The translations under genes and the position numbers were made by a program. From contig JAFYAS010000030.1 in assembly GCA_017540605.1 (NCBI GenBank), positions 1 through 50,662 of the forward strand: 50,662 bases of DNA, read 5' to 3'. Below the pieces are notes generated by a model. The model did no database searches, was not told where the DNA came from, and was given only the letters and a program-made list of their open reading frames with translations. The stretch comes from Lachnospiraceae bacterium. Lineage in GTDB: Bacteria; Bacillota; Clostridia; Lachnospirales; Lachnospiraceae. Below are positions 25,225 to 33,498 of this stretch, piece after piece. Within the stretch, counting starts at the first letter, position 1. Every line of letters starts with the position of its first letter.

Positions 25225-25267
25225 TATCACGATTAACAAGAATAAAATAAGAAAAGAGGAATACATC

Positions 25268-26548
25268 ATGTTAGACATGAAATTTGTGCGGGAAAACCCC
25301 GACATCGTAAAGGAGAACATAAAGAAGAAGTTTCAGGATGCGAAGCTTCCCTTGGTAGATGAGGTGATCGAGCTTGATAAAAAGGCTCGTGCCTTAAAGC
25401 AGGAGGGCGACGACCTTCGTTCAGAAAAGAACAAGGTATCAAAGGAGATCGGCGCTTTGATGTCCCAGGGCAAGAAGGAAGAGGCTGAGGCAGTAAAGGC
25501 CAAGGTAGCCGAGATCGCTAAAAGACTTGAAGAGATAAAGAATGAAGAGCCTGAGGTACAGGAGAGAGTCACAAAGATAATGATGACTATTCCCAATATC
25601 ATCGATCCTTCAGTACCTGTAGGAAAGGATGACACAGAGAATGTAGAGATAGAGCGTTTCGGCGAGCCTGTGGTTCCCAATTTCGAGATACCCTATCATA
25701 CAGAGATCATGGAGAAGTTCAACGGTATCGATCTCGATGCTGCAAGAGATGTTGCCGGAAACGGATTCTATTATCTCATGGGAGATATCGCAAGACTCCA
25801 TTCGGCAGTGATCGCATACGCAAGAGATTTTATGATCAACAGAGGCTTTACCTATTGCGTGCCTCCTTTTATGATCCGTTCCAACGTGGTAACGGGAGTT
25901 ATGAGCTTTGCTGAGATGGATGCCATGATGTATAAGATTGAGGGCGAGGATCTTTATCTTATCGGAACCAGCGAGCATTCTATGATCGGAAAGTTTATAG
26001 ATAAGATCATCGATGAGAAAGAGCTTCCCAAGACACTTACCAGCTATTCACCCTGCTTCAGAAAAGAAAAGGGCGCTCACGGTATAGAGGAGAGAGGCGT
26101 ATATCGTATCCACCAGTTTGAAAAACAGGAGATGATAGTTGTCTGCAAGCCTGAGGATAGCAAGATGTGGTTTGACAAGCTGTGGCAAAATACCGTAGAT
26201 CTGTTCAGGACTCTTGATATTCCCGTAAGAACCCTTGAGTGCTGCTCGGGCGATCTTGCCGATCTCAAGGTAAAATCGATTGATGTAGAGGCATGGTCAC
26301 CCAGACAGAAGAAGTATTTTGAGGTAGGAAGCTGCTCAAATCTCGGAGACGCACAGGCAAGAAGGCTTAAGATCCGTATCAAGGATGAAAATGGTGACAA
26401 GTATTTTGCACATACACTTAACAATACGGTAGTAGCACCTCCCAGAATGCTTATCGCGTTCCTTGAGAACAACTTAAATGCAGATGGCACAGTGAATATC
26501 CCTGAGGCATTAAGACCTTATATGGGCGGTATGGAGAAGATACAGTAA
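25268..26548 (+). CDS. serS: Seryl-tRNA synthetase (426 aa)
   Basis: Class II synthetase for tRNA-Ser. It has the N-terminal long antiparallel coiled coil (about 28-105, with many Lys and Glu), then the catalytic core with IGTSEHSM, motif 2 (CFRKEKGAHG-type) and motif 3 (NNTVVAPPRMLIAFLEN). Length is standard. AAGAGGA precedes ATG 25268. It lies downstream of argS in the same direction and is closed by a strong terminator. Confidence 0.97.
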   Translation: MLDMKFVRENPDIVKENIKKKFQDAKLPLVDEVIELDKKARALKQEGDDLRSEKNKVSKEIGALMSQGKKEEAEAVKAKVAEIAKRLEEIKNEEPEVQERVTKIMMTIPNIIDPSVPVGKDDTENVEIERFGEPVVPNFEIPYHTEIMEKFNGIDLDAARDVAGNGFYYLMGDIARLHSAVIAYARDFMINRGFTYCVPPFMIRSNVVTGVMSFAEMDAMMYKIEGEDLYLIGTSEHSMIGKFIDKIIDEKELPKTLTSYSPCFRKEKGAHGIEERGVYRIHQFEKQEMIVVCKPEDSKMWFDKLWQNTVDLFRTLDIPVRTLECCSGDLADLKVKSIDVEAWSPRQKKYFEVGSCSNLGDAQARRLKIRIKDENGDKYFAHTLNNTVVAPPRMLIAFLENNLNADGTVNIPEALRPYMGGMEKIQ

Positions 26549-26553
26549 ATATG

Positions 26554-26582
26554 AAAAAACGGCTCGGAGGAGCCGTTTTTTT
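26554..26582 (+). terminator. Terminator of serS
   Basis: The stem ACGGCTC (26559-26565) pairs with GAGCCGT (26570-26576) around GGAG, with A run before and T run after. Confidence 0.92.
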
Positions 26583-26606
26583 GTGCGAATAAACCCCTTA
26601 ATTTGC

Positions 26607-26634
26607 TTGAATTATCAGACAGATATGGTACAAT
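26607..26634 (+). promoter_or_regulatory. Promoter of the large surface protein gene
   Basis: -35 TTGAAT (26607-26612), 16-base spacer, -10 TACAAT (26629-26634). It lies 64 bases before ATG 26698. Confidence 0.65.
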
Positions 26635-26697
26635 GAAATAGGTTGGTTTCTGTGAAAAGCAGTTGTTTTATCTGTGCTTTCGAAGGGAGGTATTTTG

Positions 26698-29600
26698 ATG
26701 CAAAAGATTAAAAGGGTGGTTGCATATTTATTGACATTATGCATGGCATTGTCACTTGTTACGGTGATGCCGGAGGTGAAGGCAAATCCTGAGCCGGATT
26801 TACCACCGGAGGATACCTATGAGCTTAAGATGATGTTTGTTAATGTCAATGATAAGGGGGAGGTAGAATACCCTAAGACGTATGTTGAAGGAGACGAGCG
26901 TTGGCTTGAATATGATGAGAATGACAATGCTTATAGTTTTGGTGGATACAATCATTGCCAGGTAGCATTTGCAAAGGTTAATCTTGGAGAAACCGAGGAT
27001 AATGTAACTCTGATTACAGACGATGTTTCAATATATGAGGCAAATCGTAATGATTCAGATGTTACATACACGATAAGGCATGATGATCAGAATAATCCAA
27101 AGGTTGTTGCGATAGATGACTCATCAATTGAACATTACAGATATTGGGATGAGAAACAGAAGAAGGATATTGTCGTTCCCGGTGTATACAACTTTGGGCT
27201 TTGGCAGGATTATTTTATAGTGGAATATAAAGAAAATGACGAAGATAAAGGCCTTAGTATGGTCATCCGTAGTGACAGACCTTTTATTGGCATTTACGAA
27301 AAACATACTGATAATAATGACACATGGTATGATTGTGTGTCCTGGGATAAGGGATTTGAATACAGTGAAGATGATGAAAGCACTTATTATTTCGGATTAT
27401 CAGTATGGCTTAATGATAATGAAACTGTAGATCAGTTAAAAGAAAGATTTTCCAAATTTGATATTATAGGAATAAGTGATTATGTAACTCTATCTAATAC
27501 GGTTGAATATGACAATCCAAATGACCTTGTATTAAGACAATTTACTATGAAGCAAAACATTATAAGTAAGTTTGAAGCACAGTGTGAGGGCGAGTTTCTG
27601 GATCATGATCCTCATCCTGCACTTGAACCTGGGGGCCAAGCGGATGATGGATATGCCAGGGGCAATGAATCTATTCGTTTTTCTTGCAGGAGAGACGGCC
27701 TTGCAATAGCCTGGGACGACGATGGCGCTTTCAGAACAAACTATTATGATTATCAGAGATGCTTTGATGAGCTGTCTTTACAAACTCCGAGAAGAATATC
27801 TATCGGTATTGCCTCTGAAAAGGATGGCAAAGGAAATGTTGTGCCTGTTGATGATAAAGAGAAGCTCAAATTTGATGGCCCCTCTGAGAGTGTGGTGATA
27901 TATACTGTTCATAAAGACGATGATCCAAAACAGGAAATAATAGCCGGTCTTTATGATATTTACTTCCCTAAGAATGGGGTATATACCATGACATATGCAG
28001 ACAATGTATACTCTTCAAAGGCTGAGTTTGTCATTGGATATCCCGGCATAGGTTTGTACAATAAAAATGAAATCTCTGAAGAAAATTTCCTTTGTGCCGA
28101 GGGTGGTGAATATATTTACACTCCCGGAGAAACAGTATATTTGTTGACTCAGAATGATGTGAACGCAAACACTGTTCTTTCTGCATATGGACCTGAGCAT
28201 TTGCTTGGAACAGATAAAGGTCTGGTATGGGATAGTGCTGATGAGAATAGCAATCCCATTTCCTTTAAGATTCCGGAGGATGAGGTTGGAAGCTATGATA
28301 TTGGGCTGAATCTTTATAGAGTTGATAAAGAAAATAAAGATAATGTTTGGGAAAACAGATCCTCAAATATCAGATTAAAGGCTGCCCCTCAGGGTTTGGT
28401 TATAGCTGATCCAAATTGGGATGGTGGATATCATTTTGAAAAGGAAATCGATAACTATGAAAAAGAGAAGGGAACTGCTTACAGATCAAAGATTTCCTTT
28501 GCATTGGGAATATCTGGTGAAAGTGAAAACGTGTCTCCTGTTAACAGTATAGAGAATTTGTCTATTACAAAGGTTGGAGATTCAGATACGCTTGATTTAA
28601 AAGAATACATCGAAAAGAAGGAAGAGGATGAGGAATCCGCCTATGAAGGATTATTTGACATGTATTTTCCTGATGCAGGCGAATATATCCTTACCTATAC
28701 GGATGAGAATGAAGAATTTTCTTCATCAGTAAAGATAATTGCGGAATTACCGTCTTTGGGTATTTACGGTTCAAAGAATGTATCTGATGAAAAATATGTT
28801 GGTGATTCTGTAGCCTTTGATAAAGATAATAAGACCTGGTATATTCTTGCTGATGAAAGTGGTGATGAAGGTGGTCATCGATATGTGAATATACAGGATG
28901 CATCCATTGAAGATGGACATGATGTTTTTATAGACTATAAAATCAGCAAAGACAAAAAATCCATTGAGGTAAAGCTTGATAAAAGGAAAAAATGTTCATT
29001 TGCCATAAAAGTAATCTTTGAAGAAGGATGGATGGATGCTGATGGACGAATACAAGACATCAATACCAGGGATAGTTGGTTCCGCTTTGAGCCTGCACCG
29101 GAGCTTTTAGGTGAAAGGACCTGGTATTTGGATGGAGAACCTCAAACAGGCTATAGTGGACGCTGGATATTGAAAGGCGATTTCGATGGTACGGATATGG
29201 GTGTTACCAACGATGAAATGGCAAGCTATTGGGTTCATGCTGATACTATGCAGGGAGTCATAGACAAGCTTTCTGAAACTGAGATAGGTGAAGATTTTGA
29301 TGGCTATTATCTGGATACTGAAACCGGTGAATTTAAAAAGATAGAGGATACAGAAAGTATATTCAATACCGGATATATAGAGGTGTGTCCTTCAAGTGCC
29401 GGAGATATAGAGCTTCAGCCTCAGTATGTTGCCTCATCAGGAAATTTCAAGGGTATCAGGTTCCACGGATATTCAAGTCATGCATGTTTTGTTCCTGCGG
29501 ACAAGGAAGGTAATTATAAAGCAGTGACCGGAAAATCAGGCAAAAAGCTTGATTATCTTGAGCGTGTAGCCTTAGATGCGGAAAGAATACTTGATATACT

Positions 29601-31872
29601 TGATGATCCCGTTGTATATTATGACGATGACGAGGATAAAGATGTTAATTTGTCTGGTAAATTGGAGGAATCCGATAGAGCTGATCTGATCAATGCTTTT
29701 AATGTTCTCAAGACAAAAAAGAATGCTCTTAGCGATTCAGTCATTACAAAACTTAAGGAGGTAAAATATGTATACCTCTATGACGACAAAATCTATCCTT
29801 TGACTAAGAATGAACTTAAGTCGATGAACAGGGACCTTGGCGAGAATCTTAGTAGCTTCTATTTCACCATAAGTGATAGAAATCCTATATGTCAGATAGA
29901 TGGGATAGAAGACTTCCTTTTCGGCGATATGAAAGAGGTTGTTGGTTGGACTGATAACGATCAAGACTTCCAGGTAGGAGAACTCTATACCAGTCCTTGC
30001 GGTGAGATACGTGTAACAGAATCTGTTGCCGGACTTCATGTCAATGTTTATTGCGATATGGTATTCGACGGAGATATGAAGAATCTTGTGGTTGGCTATC
30101 CAAAGGATAATCATTATGAGACTATTGTGCAAGATAGCCATGATCTAATATGGTATGAGCTGGATGAAAAGACCGGCAAGCCGTTGATTGATCCTCAGGA
30201 TAATTATGAAGAACACTTCGGTGGCAACGGTATTTTTGATCTGTATCGAATTGATAGCTCTATTCAAAGTATGAAGATAATGAGCCCGAGAGGTAATGTT
30301 AATGGATATCTAGAGGATGATCTCTTTAATGTTAATAAAACAATTTATAGGAGTTTATATGACGACGGTAACTTGGTAGGTCGTGCAGAATATCATGGTA
30401 GAAGCTATGAGTATAATGTCAAAACCTATACTATAGATACTGTTTCTGATGTATCGGATTCCGGAAAGAGTATGGGACTTTCGGTAGTTGCACCTGAGCC
30501 CAACTCAATAAAGGGTCTGTCATTTGCTCAGAAGGATGCTATAGAAACAGGGAAAAAGCTGACGGTATCTGTAGATGCAAATGATCTGGACACAGAGTCA
30601 GTTCTGACGGCTGATGAAGCAACAGCCATTTCCGAGATAGATAAGGTGGCTGCCCCCGGCAATGATACAAGAGTGGATTATATTGATTTCGATGTAAAGG
30701 CAAAGGTTGAGGGAGTTAACGAAGAAACAACCGTTACCGACCTTCATGTTCCTCTCTGGATCACAATGAAGATACCCGGTGGTTACAAGAAAGGACTGCC
30801 TTATAGTATTGCTAGATATCATGATGGAAAGGTTGATACGCTTACATTAAAGGACAATCTTCTGGGTGAGGTTGCCGGTCTCAACATTGGTTTCACTATT
30901 GACGAAGCAAAGGAGACCATTACCTTCCTCGCTGATCGTTTCTCAGTTTATGCCCTTGTTCGTGAGGGTGGAAAGACCGCTGTTGATCTATCAAAGGTTA
31001 AGTGGGATTATACCGAGGCATTTACAGAGGATGGTACTGTAAAGAAGGTAGCGCTTACGGGACTTCCCGAGGGAGTGATAGCGACCTATACAGGAAATGA
31101 AGCAAGTACGGCAGGAAAGTACACAGCTAAGGCAAGTCTTGCATTAGCCAAGGATCTAAAGCTTGCCTCAACAATTCCTGATTCCATTACTACATTAGTC
31201 TGGGAGATAAAGGAGGCTTCAAAGCCTGCACCTACTCCGGATCCCGATCCGACACCTACACCGGATCCTACCCCGATTTCAGAGCCGATACCGCAACCGG
31301 AGACGCCAATTTCTCCCGCACCTGTTACACCTGCGCCGGTAACATCTGAAATTCAGGCTCCGAAGAAAAACGCAGTCCTTAAGGATTCTAAGAAGACCAT
31401 GAAGTTTAAGGTGACAAAGGTGGGAACTACCAAGAAGGCAGGCGAGGTTACATTTACCGGTCCTACAAATAAAAACAATAAATCTTTGAAGGTTCCAAAA
31501 ACAGTGAAGGTAAACGGAGTGACCTTCAAGGTTACGGCCATAGCTGCCAATGCATTCAAAGGTAATAAGAAATTAACAACAGTTACCATTCCGGAATCTG
31601 TAAAGTCTATCGGTGATGGGGCATTTATGAACTGTGTTAAGCTTAAAATAATAACCCTTCCAAAGAATGTGGCTTCTATTGGAAAGAATGCTTTTAAGGG
31701 ATGCAAAAATCTAAAAAATATTATTATGAAATACAGTGGTATCCCCAAATTTGGAACAAATGCTTTTCTGAATGTTCCTTCAGGTTGCCGGCTTAAGTCT
31801 TCAAAAGCAAAGGTGGAAAAATTTGTTAAAGCTGCGAAGAATGCAAGCTACAAGGGTAAATTTGTAAAATGA
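26698..31872 (+). CDS. Giant secreted multi-module surface protein with C-terminal BspA-like leucine-rich repeats (1,724 aa)
   Basis: ATG 26698 follows GGGAGG by 7 bases; a GTG at 26674 lies upstream of that site. A signal peptide (VVAYLLTLCMALSLVTVMPEVKA) leads into an acidic extracellular region. Three similar modules are visible, each ending in a G-x-Y/F-x8-Y stretch and a P-x-(I/L)-G-(I/L)-Y strand, near residues 160-200, 414-455 and 650-690. A later region (about 1340-1425, PGGYKKGLPYSIARYHDGKV to FSVYALV) and an MBG-like beta domain (about 1430-1505, GLPEGVIATYTGNEASTAGKY) follow. Then come a Pro/Thr/Asp linker (about 1509-1550) and BspA-type LRR_5 repeats (about 1600-1695, ITLPKNVASIGKNAFKGC). 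There is no LPXTG, S-layer or other sorting motif at the end. It is a single gene with its own promoter. Likely adhesion or polymer binding. Confidence 0.88.
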   Translation: MQKIKRVVAYLLTLCMALSLVTVMPEVKANPEPDLPPEDTYELKMMFVNVNDKGEVEYPKTYVEGDERWLEYDENDNAYSFGGYNHCQVAFAKVNLGETEDNVTLITDDVSIYEANRNDSDVTYTIRHDDQNNPKVVAIDDSSIEHYRYWDEKQKKDIVVPGVYNFGLWQDYFIVEYKENDEDKGLSMVIRSDRPFIGIYEKHTDNNDTWYDCVSWDKGFEYSEDDESTYYFGLSVWLNDNETVDQLKERFSKFDIIGISDYVTLSNTVEYDNPNDLVLRQFTMKQNIISKFEAQCEGEFLDHDPHPALEPGGQADDGYARGNESIRFSCRRDGLAIAWDDDGAFRTNYYDYQRCFDELSLQTPRRISIGIASEKDGKGNVVPVDDKEKLKFDGPSESVVIYTVHKDDDPKQEIIAGLYDIYFPKNGVYTMTYADNVYSSKAEFVIGYPGIGLYNKNEISEENFLCAEGGEYIYTPGETVYLLTQNDVNANTVLSAYGPEHLLGTDKGLVWDSADENSNPISFKIPEDEVGSYDIGLNLYRVDKENKDNVWENRSSNIRLKAAPQGLVIADPNWDGGYHFEKEIDNYEKEKGTAYRSKISFALGISGESENVSPVNSIENLSITKVGDSDTLDLKEYIEKKEEDEESAYEGLFDMYFPDAGEYILTYTDENEEFSSSVKIIAELPSLGIYGSKNVSDEKYVGDSVAFDKDNKTWYILADESGDEGGHRYVNIQDASIEDGHDVFIDYKISKDKKSIEVKLDKRKKCSFAIKVIFEEGWMDADGRIQDINTRDSWFRFEPAPELLGERTWYLDGEPQTGYSGRWILKGDFDGTDMGVTNDEMASYWVHADTMQGVIDKLSETEIGEDFDGYYLDTETGEFKKIEDTESIFNTGYIEVCPSSAGDIELQPQYVASSGNFKGIRFHGYSSHACFVPADKEGNYKAVTGKSGKKLDYLERVALDAERILDILDDPVVYYDDDEDKDVNLSGKLEESDRADLINAFNVLKTKKNALSDSVITKLKEVKYVYLYDDKIYPLTKNELKSMNRDLGENLSSFYFTISDRNPICQIDGIEDFLFGDMKEVVGWTDNDQDFQVGELYTSPCGEIRVTESVAGLHVNVYCDMVFDGDMKNLVVGYPKDNHYETIVQDSHDLIWYELDEKTGKPLIDPQDNYEEHFGGNGIFDLYRIDSSIQSMKIMSPRGNVNGYLEDDLFNVNKTIYRSLYDDGNLVGRAEYHGRSYEYNVKTYTIDTVSDVSDSGKSMGLSVVAPEPNSIKGLSFAQKDAIETGKKLTVSVDANDLDTESVLTADEATAISEIDKVAAPGNDTRVDYIDFDVKAKVEGVNEETTVTDLHVPLWITMKIPGGYKKGLPYSIARYHDGKVDTLTLKDNLLGEVAGLNIGFTIDEAKETITFLADRFSVYALVREGGKTAVDLSKVKWDYTEAFTEDGTVKKVALTGLPEGVIATYTGNEASTAGKYTAKASLALAKDLKLASTIPDSITTLVWEIKEASKPAPTPDPDPTPTPDPTPISEPIPQPETPISPAPVTPAPVTSEIQAPKKNAVLKDSKKTMKFKVTKVGTTKKAGEVTFTGPTNKNNKSLKVPKTVKVNGVTFKVTAIAANAFKGNKKLTTVTIPESVKSIGDGAFMNCVKLKIITLPKNVASIGKNAFKGCKNLKNIIMKYSGIPKFGTNAFLNVPSGCRLKSSKAKVEKFVKAAKNASYKGKFVK

Positions 31873-31908
31873 TAATATCAAAAAATAATATGACATCAAG
31901 GTTTAACC

Positions 31909-31944
31909 GGTGCAGCACTATAGCTTATCAAAAGGTGTTGCACC
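31909..31944 (+). promoter_or_regulatory. Stem-loop in the leader of the diguanylate cyclase gene
   Basis: GGTGCAGCAC (31909-31918) pairs with GTGTTGCACC (31935-31944), with one G-T pair, 15 bases before ATG 31960. It is not followed by a T run, so it is not a good terminator. It sits directly ahead of AAGGAGG. Confidence 0.45.
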
Positions 31945-31959
31945 AACAAGGAGGCATAT

Positions 31960-33384
31960 ATGGATCTTCAAAAATGGATAGAGGGAATAGACGGGTTAGC
32001 CAGTCTGTATTCCTTTGATATTCTGGAAGATGGAAGTTTTAGCGAGATCAGACTGATGGGCGTCAACAATCAGAATATGGGAATGTTGATGATGAATCCC
32101 AATGCACCGGAGTTTTATCGCGGTATTCCCTATCGAACCTATTGGATGGATCTCAATTTTGAAAGCTTTGTCTACAGATGTGCAAGCAATGGAGAGCCGC
32201 TATATTCTTATGTAAATGCAAGGGGAGTGTGGCTTAAGGGCTTTTATATTCCGGTAACCGGTTTTGATCCGGTTACGGAGCAGGAAAAGGATGAAAAGAC
32301 AAAAACTGTCTATTGTCTGTATATCATCAATTATTCCAATGAGGTAGAGGCGGATTCCATTTCTCAGAAGTCATCGGAGGTGGCTAAGGAGATCATGGAT
32401 CTAAGTGTAAAGCTACACGAAAAATCAGATTTTTATCAGGCCATGGCTTCGGCAGTAGAAGAGATAAAAAGGTATTGTGGAGCGGAGAAATGCTCAATCT
32501 ATACTGTGGATAAGGTTGACAGGGTCTGTGAATTTATCAATGAAGATGGACTTCAAAAAGACTTTATGGAAGAGTTTGCGGCAGAGATGGGGCGTACTCC
32601 TTATGAGGTGGCTGAAGCCTGGGAGGAGGATCTTGCTCTAAGTGATTGCCTTCTTTTAGATGATCTTGAGGTGGTAAAGGAGAGAGATCCGGTCTGGTAT
32701 AAGTCTCTGACTGATCGTGAAATTAAAAACATCATCCTTTATGCTGTGAGAAACAATCAAGAGCTTGTGGGCTATATATGGGCGGCGAACTTCGACACCT
32801 CAAAGATGATGGAGATCAAGGAGGCTTTAGAGCTTACGACATTTTTGATCGCAGCGGTGATATCCAATCATCACCTTGTATCTAAGCTTGAGATCAAGAG
32901 TACAGTAGACGGACTTACGGGACTCGGAAATCGTAATGCCATGAATGATCGCGTAGAAAGTCTTGTATCGGGAGAGAATGGACGTCCTGAATCTCTTGGA
33001 GTGGTATATGCAGACCTCAATGGATTAAAGGCTGTAAATGATAAAAAGGGCCATGATGCCGGAGATAAGCTTTTGAAAAGAGCATCATCACTACTTAAGA
33101 TTGCTTTCGGTGACGATGAGATTTATCGTGCCGGTGGAGATGAATTCTTGATCTTCTGTCCTGAAATATCTGGGAAAAAGTTGAAATCTCAGATATCTCG
33201 ACTAAGGGGACTTGCAGATAATACCGAGGATGTCAGCTTTGCAATAGGCTCGGTATATTGTACCGGCGAGTACAATATAAACGATGCGATGCAAAAGGCT
33301 GATGAGGATATGTACAGAGATAAGAGAGAATATTATCTAAGTCACCCGGAAAAAGACAGGCGGAGGGCGGGCAATAGAGCATAA
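31960..33384 (+). CDS. Diguanylate cyclase with N-terminal sensory region (474 aa)
   Basis: The C-terminal GGDEF domain (about 310-460) carries the intact signature GGDEF at residues 392-396 (RAGGDEFLIF) and the metal/substrate-binding Asp in VVYADLNGLKAVND, so it should make c-di-GMP from two GTP. The inhibitory I-site expected four-plus-five residues before GGDEF reads FGDD instead of RxxD, so product inhibition at that site is probably lost. Residues of about 130-300 resemble a GAF-type fold (KCSIYTVDKVDRVCEFINEDG); the first 125 residues are not recognised. There are no membrane helices. AAGGAGG lies 8 bases before ATG 31960. Confidence 0.92.
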   Translation: MDLQKWIEGIDGLASLYSFDILEDGSFSEIRLMGVNNQNMGMLMMNPNAPEFYRGIPYRTYWMDLNFESFVYRCASNGEPLYSYVNARGVWLKGFYIPVTGFDPVTEQEKDEKTKTVYCLYIINYSNEVEADSISQKSSEVAKEIMDLSVKLHEKSDFYQAMASAVEEIKRYCGAEKCSIYTVDKVDRVCEFINEDGLQKDFMEEFAAEMGRTPYEVAEAWEEDLALSDCLLLDDLEVVKERDPVWYKSLTDREIKNIILYAVRNNQELVGYIWAANFDTSKMMEIKEALELTTFLIAAVISNHHLVSKLEIKSTVDGLTGLGNRNAMNDRVESLVSGENGRPESLGVVYADLNGLKAVNDKKGHDAGDKLLKRASSLLKIAFGDDEIYRAGGDEFLIFCPEISGKKLKSQISRLRGLADNTEDVSFAIGSVYCTGEYNINDAMQKADEDMYRDKREYYLSHPEKDRRRAGNRA

Positions 33385-33412
33385 CTGGCAGCAGCGAAGC
33401 TGCTGAACAGTT
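33383..33412 (+). repeat. Hairpin with GAA loop after the diguanylate cyclase gene
   Basis: CAGCAGC-GAA-GCTGCTG (33389-33405) is flanked by a second pairing AACTG/CAGTT (33383-33387 and 33408-33412). It overlaps the stop codon of the cyclase gene. Its shape resembles the short GAA-loop hairpin at 25200-25210. Confidence 0.5.
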
Positions 33413-33442
33413 ACTTTTCGGTTACAATAAGCGAATATAAAG

Positions 33443-33476
33443 AAGGACTGTGCAGTTGATTTGCACAGTCCTTTTT
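33443..33476. terminator. Bidirectional terminator between the cyclase and nhaC
   Basis: A perfect 12-bp stem AAGGACTGTGCA (33443-33454) with TGCACAGTCCTT (33462-33473), followed by TTT on the plus strand and TTCT on the minus strand. It separates two convergent genes. Confidence 0.85.
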
Positions 33477-33498
33477 GAAATGTATGCTTTTTAGATTG

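Noticed and set aside
25077..25267. T-box leader for serS
   Set aside because: The gap has hairpins but no AGGGTGG-type T-box sequence, specifier loop or antiterminator/terminator pair.
31225..31350. Pro/Thr/Asp codon repeats as a microsatellite or CRISPR-like array
   Set aside because: They encode an in-frame low-complexity linker between domains; spacing and units are irregular.
31353..31748. 131-residue hydrophobic minus-strand frame inside the surface protein gene
   Set aside because: It is the complement of Lys-rich LRR repeats; hydrophobic look results from antisense of Lys/Glu codons, and there is no ribosome site.
31873..31959. Possible c-di-GMP riboswitch before the diguanylate cyclase gene
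   Set aside because: The stem-loop is only 36 bases and lacks the GEMM conserved bases and second helix; it was kept as a simple hairpin.
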